DNA from: Adenophora triphylla var. japonica | Lineage: Eukaryota; Streptophyta; Magnoliopsida; Asterales; Campanulaceae | Assembly (NCBI GenBank): GCA_022495995.1 | Contig: JAFEMH010001351.1 | Coordinates: 62,001 to 126,000, forward strand | Direction: 5' to 3' | DNA: 64,000 bases | Shown: positions 20,411 to 31,763 of the stretch, piece after piece | Numbering within the stretch: the stretch's first letter is position 1 | How the letters are laid out: every line of letters begins with the position of its first letter | Notes under the pieces: generated by a model | Databases searched by the model: none | Told to the model about the DNA's origin: nothing | The model's input: only the letters and a program-made list of their open reading frames with translations | Translations under genes and position numbers: made by a program

Positions 20411-22583
20411 ATGGATAATCCTGATTGGGCCGAATTGGAATCCTTACTTAATCGCCCGGATGATCAGTCTTTGGGCTCGTACACCGGCGATTTTGGTGGT
20501 GGATTCTTTGGCTATGTCGGCGGCTATGGCGGCAGTGCTGGTGGCAGCGGAGGTTTTGGTGGTTTTGGTAGTGGGTATGGAAATATTGGTGGTAGTTATG
20601 GCGGTGATGGTGGCGGTCAAGGTGGTAATGGTGGCGGCCAAGGTGGTAATAGTGGCGAGGGTGGTAGTGATGATGGCGAGGGTGGTGACCATGACGCCGG
20701 GGAGAGCGACAGGAGTGATGTTGGTGGGGATGCGGATGCGAGGAGGCGACGGGCTTTGCACAACTACCGATCTTCGAGGTTGCATTTTCCGTTGCGGAGT
20801 CAGTCTGATTTTTACGCGGGCCAGGAGCATCACGGCTCCACGGGGCTTCGCTCCCGTATTGGGATAAAGGTAAGAGAGTTTTTGTTTTTTATTTACATGC
20901 ATACATCAAGTGTTATAATTTAAATGCGAGTAATGCAACATACATGTGCTGTGTTTACCTGTAGGGGATGGTGCTACTGATGGGCCAGACCAGGCGGTGT
21001 ACAGCTGTGGTGAAGGTGTGTCGAGAATTCTGGTGGGACACGACACACACCTTCCACTTGAGTTGGGGTGAGACCACAGTTACCCCTACAGATTTTGCTG
21101 CTCTCACCGGGTTGAGGTTTACTGACATAGCGCTCCCGTATGATGAGACCCTCCATGCTGACTCGGCTCGTCAGACCCAGCTGTTTTGGTGCTAGTTTGG
21201 GTTCGAGCAGGACTTTCGGCATTGATGCTGTAAAGTTGTACAGGCTGGTTAGGGCTGCCATTGATCGGTATATTCTTGGCCTGTATGGGCTTGACGCACT
21301 TGTCCGGGGATTCCTTTGGTATGGCTTCTCAGTGACCCTTTTTCCCAACTCAGGCCCAGTATGCCGATTTTCTTTGTTGGGTGCTTTGGCAGACTTGGAC
21401 TTAGTGCACGACATCTCATGGGGGGGAGCCAGCTTGGCTGAGCTGTATCGGGCTCTGGATACCGTTTCGAGGTCCAATACCTCTTCTTTTGATGCGTTTC
21501 AGCTTGTTTTGGAGGTATATCGGCTTTTTGTCCTTTTTATTATCTTCTTACTTGTTGCTTGTCCTTTATGTCCTTACGAATATCTGCTTTCTGTATCTTT
21601 TGCTGGCTTGGGTCTATGAGGTATTCAACGTTGCCCCGTTTTCCTTGCGTGATCAGACCCAAGACGTGCCTATTTTGTGCTATTGGAGGAAGGAGAACAG
21701 GAATGAGGGGGGTCCAAAAGACGGTCCGGGATTCTGAGTTGAGGGCTGTTCTTGGTGGTCCCTGGAGGAATGAGTTCCTACTTTATCCTTGGACTCCTAT
21801 GATTCTGAGGGCGGTTGGTGACGTCCAGGATGTTCTTGCTTCCACGTAGGTTGTTGGTTGGCTTGTCTCTGGCGATGAGATGTACAGGAAATCGGGTGGC
21901 TAGGCAACATTATGCCTGGGCTCCGCTTTATGTGCCCCAACATCCTCCTAGGAACATATGGTATCCCAACCGCTTGGCGAGGAGGGAGGAATATCTGCAT
22001 GGGATCCCTGCTTCTGAGTTCCGGGCTGATATGGATTATCTGACCTTCGTGGAGCATTTTTTGAGGTCGCCACAGGTGGTGAGGCGGGCTGGTGAGGATG
22101 CCGGTATAGGGGATCAGGGCTTAGATATCCCGGAGCCGATGGGTGTTGGGCATCCTGAGATCGTAGACATGCCCCCGTTTCCTGACCACTTTTTTGTGCC
22201 GATGGGTGACCGGCAGGTGAGGGTAGATTTGACGCCTACAGAGGCTGACGAGGTCGAGGCTGCTCAGCTTCCTCCAGACGGTGCCGGCGGGGTATACCTT
22301 TTACTCTTTCCCTTCTCTTTATGTACCAATTTTTTACGCTTCAGCTATGTTGTAACGCTTGTGTCTGATTTTGTAGGTTACCCGTGACTCTTATGTACGA
22401 GCTGTCCGACAAACCAATATATTGAGCCGTCTGTTGAAGGGTGCATTGCAGAGACTCACTTGTCAGTCTGGGAGGTCGGTAGACGCGGATCCAGTTCAGC
22501 GCAGACAGCTCTCCCAAGATGAGGGTAGTTCAGCCTCTAGATTCTCCCGTGGTCGCAGTTCGACCTCCCGTCCGGGCCATTAG
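20411..22583 (+). pseudogene. Antisense gene 1 of element A: plant mobile domain protein
   Basis: Exon 1 (20411-20869) starts MDNPDWAELESLLNRPDD and runs into a long Gly-rich, then Asp/Arg-rich region. GT-AG intron 20870-20964 leads to the plant mobile domain: FWWDTTHTFHLSWGETTVTPTDF, then ALTGLRF. A frame change occurs near 21190, after which the domain continues to SFDAFQLVLE and a GT donor. The next acceptor appears mutated: TGCTG at 21601-21605, where B has GCAG. Downstream are RQHYAWAPLYVPQHPP, an intron 22292-22376 and a tail ending at TAG 22581-22583. Known relatives are the aminotransferase-like/MAIN-MAIL1 proteins, and such genes are known as extra frames in Tat elements. Its role in the element is unknown. 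Confidence 0.75.
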
Positions 22584-22838
22584 GACTTTTCGTTTTGTAG
22601 ATTTTTTTTTGTAACTCCTGTAAGGAAAAACTGTATGCAGACTCTATTTTGATGCTGACTCACTAGTATGATGCAAATATTTTATGTACAGATTTAATGA
22701 GTTAATTTGAAATTTAGTATTTTCTATTTATGTACATTTTCTATTTTTGTACACTGCAATGAGTATAAGATTGTAACAAAACGTGACTCCTTTAGAATTC
22801 TTGAGCATTTGGAATTGTGCCATGCCTGGTGAAGCTAG

Positions 22839-23040
22839 AAGGGTCGATCGGCCTTATCTTGATAAAGGGTCGATCGGCACTTCTTATCTAAACAAAAGGT
22901 TCGATCGGCCCTTGTGGGATAGGGTCGATCGGCACTTTGTGAGAGGCGCTGGTTGGTCAGAAGTCTTCTTGGAAAGGGTCGATCGGCCCTTTTCACAATC
23001 CCTTTCTGGCACGGATTCCAACAACCGAAACCTATAAATT
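22839..23040 (+). promoter_or_regulatory. GGGTCGATCGGCCC cluster and TATA box before antisense gene 2 (element A)
   Basis: Five copies lie at 22839-22855, 22865-22881, 22896-22913, 22921-22936 and 22975-22991. They are followed by CCTATAAATT (TATA at 23033). The ATG at 23112 is about 80 bases further on. Same private motif as the LTR and antisense gene 1. Frames open across this cluster are artefacts. Confidence 0.75.
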
Positions 23041-23111
23041 CCCTCAACCCAGACGGTACAGCATCCTCTTTTCTTTTCTTTGTCTGCCGTGTTCTCTCTC
23101 TCGGTCGTGAA

Positions 23112-24529
23112 CATGAATTCTCACCCTTCTGTTTTGATGGAGAAACAAAATCTCTTTGAGAACGATTTAGCTGTTTAGGTGTCCAAAGTTCCTCGCTCCG
23201 TTCGTCATGCTTTTGACAAACGTTTCGGGGTAAAGTGTGTTTGGTCCCTTTTGCCCATGCATCCTAACTGGAATCTTTTACATGCAGCAGCTGCCTTCTG
23301 GGATGAATCCAACCATGTCTTCAACTTTTCTTACAATGAGATCACACCAACTTACGAGGATTTTCTTGCTCTCTGCGGAGGAGATGATGTCTGCTTGATA
23401 GCAGTCCCTCAAGATCGAGTCCCGTTGGTGACAAGGGTAGCCAAATTCCTGTGTGTCCCTTCGGCTGTGGCCAGAGGTTTGGTCGAGGGTTTGGATATTG
23501 ACATCTGTGATTTGCCGAGGAGATTTGCTCATGGTAGTGATTTTAGCTCGGATTTTGCTTTGGATTGCTTGGCCCTTTGCTTGTTTTCCAAGGTTCTGTT
23601 CTCTCCTTATGTGGGGGTAGCTACCAGTGGATGTCTTGACATGGTTGATCAGGCCCGTTCTGAGAGGAGTGTCATTCCGGTTCTTCTGGGTGAGACACTT
23701 CATGGCATATCTCAGATGGCTAGGGGTGCTCCACTTATGACTAGAGGCAGTGCCAAATTGCTAACCACATGGCTTGAGGATCGACTTTTTGTTTTGGAGA
23801 TTCCTCCTTCGAGTGTTAGGCCTTGGTTCCATGGTTGCAGAAGGAAGGTTGATCAGCTTTTCGGCTTATCAGAGCGGGAGTGGAAGATGTACTTGGCCGA
23901 GATAGATACAGACAAGATTCAGTGGCGAGTACAGCATTGGGGTATTTCTTTTTTCTGAGCCTTCGGCTGGGTAATGCCTGATTCGCGTACCAGCTTTCGA
24001 GGATACCACTTTTTACTATGCAGAGCGGGTGCTTCGCCAGTATGGTATGGAGCAGGTCCGTCCTCAAACTTGGGGAACTTCTGAGCTTGATGATTCTGCC
24101 AAGGCTTTTCCGATGGACGTTGGTGTTTCGGTTCTGATGGCAAGCTTATGGAGTTCTCATGGGATGCCACGAGTTTATCTTGCACAGCGGACCCTTAGCA
24201 CTTATTTGTCACATGCTTATCTGACATGGTATGAAGAAAACTTAGGACCGATGAGGGAGATTTTACATGACTTGAGACGGAGATTGATCCCTAACATATC
24301 TACGAGTCATTTTCTTAGGGATAGAGAAGCTTTGGCGACTTCTTCAGACAGAGTGGAAGAGTGTTCTCCCAAGAAGACTGAGCGGAAACTGAAGGGTAAG
24401 GCGATTGCAGAGGTTTCCCCATTGAAGAAGAAGTATTCGACTTATTTTAAGAGGGAGGTCAAGAAGAAACCGACACGACGAGCTGCCAAGAAGAAGGACG
24501 GAAACGAGGGGCCTAGCGCCAAGGAGTAG
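23112..24529 (+). pseudogene. Antisense gene 2 of element A: DUF7745-like protein
   Basis: The ATG at 23112 opens MNSHPSVLMEKQNLFENDLA. One TAG at 23176 (one transition from CAG) interrupts it, and it continues as FGVKCVWSLLPMHPNW, AAAFWDESNHVFNFSYNE, then SVIPVLLGETLHGI. A frame change occurs between about 23940 and 24000. The C-terminal part ends in a Lys/Arg-rich tail (KKKPTRRAAKKK), which may be a nuclear localisation signal. It aligns by eye with the element B gene at 38231-39583 (FWDTRRHVFCFSYNE, PLILGETLHAL). DUF7745 proteins are common in plant transposon annotations, with no established function. No intron is evident. Confidence 0.7.
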
Positions 24530-25034
24530 ACCTATATATCTGAGTATCCACCCACAGTCACATGCAGACACATTAGTGATTTAGTTAGCCTTTTAATTCC
24601 TTTTAGTTTCTTTTGCAAGTTATGTAGTCATTAGTATAGTCGAGCTTAGACTCATCGAATAAGTGTAATCATGCATTGATTGTGAGAATAAAAGAGAATT
24701 TATTGCTTCAGTGAAAAACAGACTTTATTATTTGCTCAAGTACAGACTTGGATGTTTATTTATTTTTTGGACCGCGCCGATTAAGGCTGCCTACGTTCGC
24801 CTTTTACAATGAGAGCTAAGGGGCTTAGGTCATCGTAGTTCATTTTAGAAAGGGAAGATAGAAGCGGGGAAATTTTTATTTTATTTTTGTTTGCTCTAAC
24901 TTTTGCCTAGACCGCCCTTTGCGGGTTTTCAATCTAGCGAGCTTTTGAACACACCCTTTTTTTTGTTGCTAGACTGCCCTTTGCGGGTTTTCAATCTAGC
25001 GGGCTTCTTTTTGCCTTTTTTTTTAACGGGGGGG
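24530..25034. other. Convergent intergenic region with duplicated CTAG hairpin (element A)
   Basis: This is the spacer between the 3' ends of antisense gene 2 (+) and integrase (-). It contains the conserved 3' module (24785-24841). It also holds two tandem copies of a hairpin word, CTAGACCGCCCTTTGCGGG then TTTTCAATCTAG, at 24907-24937 and 24969-24999, each followed by T-rich sequence. Element B has an equivalent pair. No gene is present. A termination or polyadenylation role for both transcripts is inferred from position only. Confidence 0.6.
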
Positions 25035-26400
25035 AGTTTAGTCATAGTAGCGTCTGAGCTTGCTGAGGTTGACAGGTTCCTTGAATTCGTTGCCATCCAA
25101 ATCTGCCATTTTAACTGCTCCACCCGAAAATATCTTCTTAATCACATATGGACCGGTCCAGGTGGGGGCCCACTTCCCGAGAGGGTTGAACTTATTGGGA
25201 TGTTGCTGCTTTAAGACCAAATCTCCTTCCTTTATGTCCAAAGGCTGTACCTCTCTTGCTGTCTGCCTTTGATAGGCTCGGATGTGTTCCATGGCTTTGA
25301 GTCTACACTCGTCAAGTGTGGCCAACTGGTCGTATCGACTGCGGAGCCATTCAACTTCTGCTACCTGATTTTCTAGTAGGATCCTTAAAGACGGGATTTC
25401 TAGTTCAACCGGGAGCACTGCCTCCATCCCATATGTCAGAGCGTAAGGAGTTTCACCTGTAGCGGTACGGACAGAAGTTCTATACCCCCAAAGTGCCAAT
25501 GGTAATTTCTCGGGCCAGTCCCTACCTCGGATTGCCATTTTTCTGATTATCTGCTCGATCGTCTTATTAGCTGCTTCGACTGCTCCGTTGGTCTGCGGTC
25601 TATAAGGGGAGGACTTGTGCCTGGTAATTTTGAATTATGCCAGTAATCTATCACAGTCTCCGCCAAAGTGAGACCCATTGTCTGAGATGATTTCGTTCGG
25701 TACCCCATATCTGCATATGATATCCTCCTTAATGAACTGTGCCACCTTCCTAGAAGTCAACACCTTGTAAGATTTTGCCTCGATCCACTTGGTGAAGTAA
25801 TCGACAACTACTAGCACAAAACCATGCCCATTGCTTCCCGATGGTGTAACCTTGCCAATCACATCAATCCCCCATGTCGCAAATGGCCAAGGGGTTACCA
25901 TGCTGTACAGCTCGTGAGGGGGTACATGATTCAGATTGGAACACATTTGGCATTTGGGACATTTCCGTACATACTGGATGCAGTCTGCTTCCATAGTGAT
26001 CCAATAATAACCCAACCGCGTGATTTTCTGCCTCAACATTCTGGCGTTCATGTGCGGGCCGCATAAACCATCGTGTACCTCTTCCATGATCGCTTCTGCC
26101 CGTTTTGCATCTACACATAGTAACAGGAGACCATCGTAATGCCTTTTGTATAAGGTGTCATCTAGTAGAGCAAACTGTCCGGCCAAACGCTTCAATGCCT
26201 GCAAGCTTTTGGCTTTCACGTCTCCTAGGAAAGATACGTCACCCTTCTTGAGATACTCATAAATCTGTGTGTACCATTGGTCTTTACTTTCCTCGGTGTC
26301 AGCTTGAATCTCACAGCAGTAGGCTTCGCAACAGTAAGCGGGGTTCTCCCTCCGACCAACTCTGAATGGTTTTACAGACATTCCGTGAGGGATTTCGACT
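25035..26400 (-). pseudogene. pol: Element A integrase
   Basis: The N-terminal zinc region includes EVHDGLCGPHMNARML and YVRKCPKCQ. The catalytic core shows WGIDVIGKV, FTKWIEAKSY, IISDNGSHFGG and, after the break, NGAVEAANKTI, giving the D, D and E positions. One in-frame TAA at 25635-25637 splits the core; the frame is otherwise continuous to the stop after SKLRRYYD near 25038. The C-terminal region (EGDLVLKQQHPNKFNPLGKW, then GPYVIKKI) is typical of Tat integrases. No chromodomain is present. Integrase inserts the cDNA into the genome. Confidence 0.9.
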
Positions 26401-27580
26401 AACGAAGCTAGAGTAGCTAAAGCGTCAGCGAACCTATTTCTGTCTCTTGGTAGGTAGTGAAATGTCACTTCTCTGAATTGTCTGACTAGCTCGTCCATGT
26501 AAGTCTGGTACTGTTGCAGGTAAGGATCAACTGTCTTCCACTTCTTGGATGTCTGATTGATGATCAAAGCCGAGTCCCCATATACTTCCAACTCTTTCAC
26601 ATTACGCTCTAAGGCTGCCTCTAACCCAGCTATGCATGCCTCATATTCAGCTGCGTTATTGGTAGTTGTGAAATTCATCTTGATGACGATGGGGGGTGTG
26701 TTCATCTTTGGGATCAATCAAAAGGATTCCCACTCCGTTGCCTCTTTTGTTTGCAGCCCCATCAAAGAATAATTGCCATCTCTCTTCTGTTTCTAGGCTA
26801 AAGATTCCCTCGTCTGGAAACTCCGGTTCAAGCCCCTGCTCTTCTGTACTAGGAAATTCCGCTAGCTGATCTGCCATGGCTCGCCCTTCAACTGCTTTTC
26901 TCGGTACATAAGAGATGTCAAATTCCCCAAGAAACACTGACCACTTGGCTAGCCTCATGGATAGAGACGGCTTGTCAAACAAATACTTAATCGGATCCAT
27001 CTTTGACACTAGTAGAATCGGGTGTGCCAACAAGTAATGCTTGAGCCCGGTGCACGTCTTATCCAATGCTGAGTAGTTCAGCTCACTCCCCTGCAACTTC
27101 CGGCTAACGAAATAAATAGCGTTCTCCACCCGAGAGTCCTTGGCTTCCTGTGCCATCATAGCCCCAACGGCTGTATCTGTCACTGTTAGGTACAATAGCA
27201 ATGGTTTCTCCGAATGTGGGGGGCGAAGGATAGGGGGATTAACCAAATATTTCTTGATTTCTTTGAAGGCAGCCTGACACTTCCAATCCCAATCTAAACT
27301 TGTAGTCTTCTTCATCAGTCTGAAAATTGGCTCGCACATAGTAGTCAATTGATTAATGAAGCGACTGATATATTGTAACCGTCCCATGAATCCCTTAACT
27401 TCCTTTTCTGTACGTGGCGGCCTCATCTCCATGATCGCTTGAATCTTCCTTGGATCTGCCTCTATCCCGCGTTCTGTGACCATGTAACCCAGAACCTTTC
27501 CTCGAACAACTCCGAACGTGCACTTGGCCGGATTGAGACGCATGGAGTGCTCGCGCAGCCTGTCAAAGAACTTCCTCAAA
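26401..27580 (-). pseudogene. pol: Element A RNase H and second (archaeal-like) RNase H
   Basis: After the RT thumb (MRLNPAKCTFGVVRGKVLGY) comes the element's own RNase H (KPLLLYLTVTDTAVGAMMAQ, DKTCTGLKHYL). Then a second RNase H appears with LFFDGAANKRGNGVGILL, NNAAEYEACIAGLEAAL and VYGDSALIINQ. A dual RNase H is an established hallmark of Tat elements. One frameshift lies in the run of six G at 26691-26696. Relative to B, the first RNase H has lost a short stretch before KHYL. Confidence 0.88.
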
Positions 27581-28761
27581 TCAATAAAGTGCTGACCCTT
27601 TAGAATGAATGATCATATCGTCGACGTACACTTCGATCTCCTTATGAATCATGTCGTGAAATAGTGTTGTGACCGCTCTCTGATAAGTAGCCCCTGCATT
27701 TTTCAACCCAAATGGCATTACCGTGTAACAATACGTTCCCCATGGAGTAGTGAAAGCTGTCTTCTCTTGGTCTGCCTCGGCCATCTTGATCTGATTATAA
27801 CCCGCAAAGCCATCTACAAAGGACTTGACCTCGTAATTAGTAGTAGCGTCCACTAACATGTCGATGTTGGGTAACGGGAAGTCATCCTTTGGGCTAGCTT
27901 TGTTGAGATCTCTAAAGTCAACACAAACTCTGACCTTGCCGTTCGACTTGCTAACTGTCACAATGTTGGATAACCATGTCGAATATTCAATGACTCTGAT
28001 AAAACCCACCCGGAGGAGCTTCTCTATCTCTTCTTTGACCTGCAGAGACCATTCTGGCTTGATGCGGCGTAACTTCTGTTTGACGGGCTTGGCTTCTGGT
28101 GCTAGTGGTATTCTGTGCTCCACTATTGAGTTATCCAGCCCCGACATATCCTTATACGACCATGCGAACACATCTGAGTATTCTTTGAGCAGTTCGATTA
28201 GGGCTTCCCTTTCTGTGCCTTCGAAGATACTTCCGATTTGCGTCTCTCTTGGATCCTCTTCCGTTCCCAAATTAACACATGCTAACACCTCATCGGCAGC
28301 TTGGGGTCGACCTTCCTTTTGGTTAATAACTTGCTCAGAAATTTCTTTAATGTATTCGTTGTTTAGTGTGTCTGCTTCTTCTAATGAATCATTATTAACT
28401 AAGTTAATTTGATTAAGCTGAGCATTTTTAGTTAATTTATCATTTAAAAGACTGGCTATGAGGGGATACTCAGAAAGGTCTAGCTTTTCATTCATTGCAA
28501 AAGGGAATACAACGTTTGCGACTAAGTCATAGTCCTCTGACGTGAGGTCATCAGACTTAGAAGAAGACTCAAATTCAAAAGAAAATATATCTGACTCAGA
28601 CAAAAAAGACGACTCGGAAGAAACAGAGAACTTGGGGGAACTAACGGGGACTCAACAGGAGGGGGAACCAGTCCTAGCTCTTCAACCATGTGCTTCTTTG
28701 TTGCTATGGGTCCACCAAGTATGCACCAATTTTTCAGCTTCCCAGTCATAGGTGTCACCAA
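27581..28761 (-). pseudogene. pol: Element A reverse transcriptase
   Basis: The upstream linker (KNWCILGGPIATK) is followed by a frameshift near 28600-28640. The RT core carries VCVDFRDLNKASPKDDFPLP, SFVDGFAGYNQIKMA, VMPFGLKNAGATYQ and the catalytic EVYVDDMIIHS, all intact. A second frameshift occurs just after this at about 27590-27600. It is better preserved than element B, whose YVDD reads YVED. Confidence 0.92.
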
Positions 28762-29031
28762 CGTCCTTGGATCAATGTCGTTTGTCTGCTCCGCTTCAAT
28801 GACTGCAACTACATCATCCTCTATATTCAGATTACCGAAGTCTTTGTAGCGAGTGTCTCGTCCATCCCATTCCTACGATACTTACGGAGGCTGCAGGTGT
28901 TCCCGACCAACGGCTCATCCAAAGACACCTATTCGAACCGATGCATCAACTTGTCCCCGGTATTGATAGTATACCGGCTCGAACCATGACAACCTTGCCT
29001 CTTTTCGACGGGTCCATGAAGCTGTCTTCGG

Positions 29032-30510
29032 CTACGATGCGTCGAACTCTGTATCCCTAAAGATCTCAAAACCCTTTTGCAGTTTACCCGTGTGATCAAA
29101 CCAAGGTTCATTAAACTCCATGCAAGAAAACTCCTCGCCTTCCTTGACAAAATAACTATTAAGGGATAGGCGGTACGGTCTCATCTCTGGCTTCTTGTAA
29201 GGCAGCTTCACTCTCTTGAGATACTCAATTCTCTTCTCTTCAGCCTTGTCCTCAGGGGTAAGGACATAACCTAAACCATGTTGGCTGCGGTGATCAATGG
29301 CTTCTACTTCCCTTGTAGGTCCTTGGAGATGCTTACCAAGCCCCAGTCCTGGTACAAATCCCATATTCCTCATCATTCTGACAGCTGGCCGCACTCTGTC
29401 CGACGTTCTCGTGAGGTCTACTGCGCAAATCTGTGCCTGTGCTACTAGCTGAAAACCACTGAACATCGAACTACCTTCTTCATGCTGAATCTGTAGAGCA
29501 GGCTTTCCCCCAGTGCTTGACCCTTGAGATGTAACCAAATCACTGTAGATGACCGTTACTTGGTCGCCTGACTGGAACTTCACACACTGATGTAGGGAGG
29601 AAGGGACTCCGTTCATTTGATGTAGCCATGGCCGACCTAGCAACATGGTGAAAGTGGAAGGTATGTCTATGACTTGGAAATCGGCAATCATGGTGGTGAT
29701 TCCGCAAGTAAGAGGCAGACTGACTATACCCAACACTGACCGACAAGTAGAGTCATATCCTCTGACAGAATGAGCCGAAGGTCTTAAATCTGTAGGGCTT
29801 ATATCGAGGACATCCATCATCCTGGAGGGTAATATATTCACTGCAGAACCATTATCGATGAAAATACGTGGCAGTTTCTTCCCGTTGACCTCAATAGTAA
29901 TATGCAGTGGCTCGTTGTGATCTGACCCAAATTCTGGCATGTCCAACTCTGAAATCGTGATGATGTTTCCAAATTGTATATTGCCAATCATTTGTGTTAC
30001 ATCCTCCGGCTTTGTATCAGATGATACTAAAGTTGCAGCTAGATTCTGCTCTAACATCATTCTGTGAGCATACGAGGATGTGAGCAAGGACCATAGGGAT
30101 ATGTTGTCTTGGGTTTGCTTTAATTGAGTGAGAATAGGGTCCTCTTCCTCGGGATTTACCACTTCAATTTTTGGACCAAAGACCTTCTTCGTGCCTTTAT
30201 CATCTGATTGGTACATCTTCCTGGATCTCGTAAGTAAATTAACTCCATTTCCCTCCATATCGGATATTTCTGCTTGAATCTCGGCCAAAGAAAGAGGTTT
30301 AGAACTCTCTCCCGAGTAGACCTTGCTTAATGAGGCAACTTCTCTAGACAATTCTTCAAAAGGCAGCATGTAGCAAGAAAATTCTTCATTAATTTGGGAT
30401 ACAGACTGACTCAAGTGCCTCACTGTCCGTCACAACAAACTTGATCGGATCGGTGAGGTCTTCTTCTACTAAAGCAACATCACTACCAACTACTTTCTGT
30501 GGATTTTCTA
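29032..30510 (-). pseudogene. pol: Element A protease with G-patch-like motif
   Basis: The aspartic protease region has ITIEVNGKKLPRIFIDNGSA (active site D-N-G-S, usual for Tat), then NILPSRMM and LLGRPWLHQMNGV. About 110 residues further on, MMRNMGFVPGLGLGKHLQG resembles a G-patch, a glycine-rich RNA-binding motif found after some retroelement proteases. The same order occurs in Outer (57030-57100). A frame change near 30400-30510 separates it from gag. The interval to RT (28762-29031) has no long frame; a GTAAGTATC word there could be a splice donor, but I cannot support an intron. Confidence 0.82.
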
Positions 30511-31763
30511 ACTTCCCTTTATAATGAGCTTCTGCACAGCCCTCCTCAAAACAAAACTGGATAAATCTGCAGTGGTCTTCGGAACGTACCCCTCTAGTGG
30601 AACAAGCGCGCCCTTTCTGACAAGAGCCGTGAACACCTTCTCTATTGACAAACCCCACTTCTCAAAAGCATCTTCCATTTCCACCATACTGATGTAATTG
30701 CCTTCTACCATGTGGATCCCATTATTAGGAAGGGGGTTCCCCACAATATTTGGAGACTTCGGCTTTTCCACATTTCCTTGTCGAATCAAATCTTGTACCA
30801 ACCGCTTGAACTGAATACAGTGATCAGTAGTGTGGCCCTTGTACTTGTGGTAGTTACAATACTTAGAAGCATCCAAGTTTTTCCTTTTATTTATCGGCTC
30901 ATAGTTCTCAAGTGGCTTGACCAAGCCCCTCTTTGCTAGCACTTCAAAGACTTTGCCCATTAGCATCCCAAAGTCATCAAACACTTCCCTCTCACGGTGA
31001 ACATTGCCATTTCCTTTCATCACAGCTTGAACATCCACAGCCACTCCTTCTTGCACATAATTCACTTGACCCACTGACTCTTTCTTTGCAGCAGTGTTGG
31101 CGGGAGCTCTGTAGCAAAATGAATTGTTAGTAGCCCCAGTATCTTTCGGTGGGGTTATCCCAGTGATGCCACTTTCGTATCGTACGCCTGAATCCACCAT
31201 TTCCCTAAGATTAGGGAAATAACCATTACCGACTGCCAATTTATGCCGGGGCAACAAACATTTGTAGAAAATCTGCTTCTGCTCATTCTCCTTAGGCGGG
31301 TATTGAATCTCACTCAACTTGTCATTCCAACGCTTATAGAAATCATAGATTGACTCCCCATTCTTTTGAAGCGTGTGCTCCAAATCTGCTCGATTGACTT
31401 GCCAGTCCATATTGGCTTGATACTTCTCTGAGAACACTCTGCTAATCTTGTCCCAAGTATCTCTTTCTTCCTCACTCAACTTCAGAAACCAATGAAGGGC
31501 AGCCCCCTCCAACGTGCTATGAAACATTCTAGCCATCTGCTCTGGCGTGCAGTCCTTGGCCCTCATTGCCAATGTATAGCTGTCTAGATGAGATTTCGAG
31601 CAAGTACCTCCTCCGAACATGGCCATCTTAGGCATCTTGAAGTCTTGAGGCAAAGGTGCAACCTTGTTCGGGTTGAGCATTTTGATAGGGGACACACCTT
31701 GTTTCCCCATTTGTTCCGTCAACGCCTTTACTTGCTCTATCAAAGCTAATACGGTTGGGTATG
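30508..31763 (-). pseudogene. gag: Element A gag, C-terminal two thirds
   Basis: The capsid-type domain runs from FKMPKMAMFGGGTCSKSHL through MARMFHSTLEGAALHWFLKL and ISRVFSEKYQANMDWQVNRADL to YKRWNDKLSEIQYPP. Further on, KYCNYHKYKGHTTDHCIQFK is the zinc-binding-like motif. The stop is at 30508 and the frame enters from 51413 across element B. The apparent start MIFKRK is inside element B's LTR and is not the true start. This is the most complete gag among the three Tat elements. Confidence 0.88.

Noticed and set aside
20444..20902. Threonine/isoleucine-rich protein on the minus strand
   Set aside because: It is the exact antisense shadow of the glycine-rich exon 1 of antisense gene 1.
24907..24999. 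Bacterial rho-independent terminators or bacterial contamination
   Set aside because: Hairpins with T tracts resemble terminators, but they lie inside a plant retroelement and are matched by the equivalent pair in element B.
28761..29031. Ogre-type intron between protease and RT of element A
   Set aside because: A GTAAGTATC donor-like word is present, but no convincing acceptor or frame restoration could be shown by eye.
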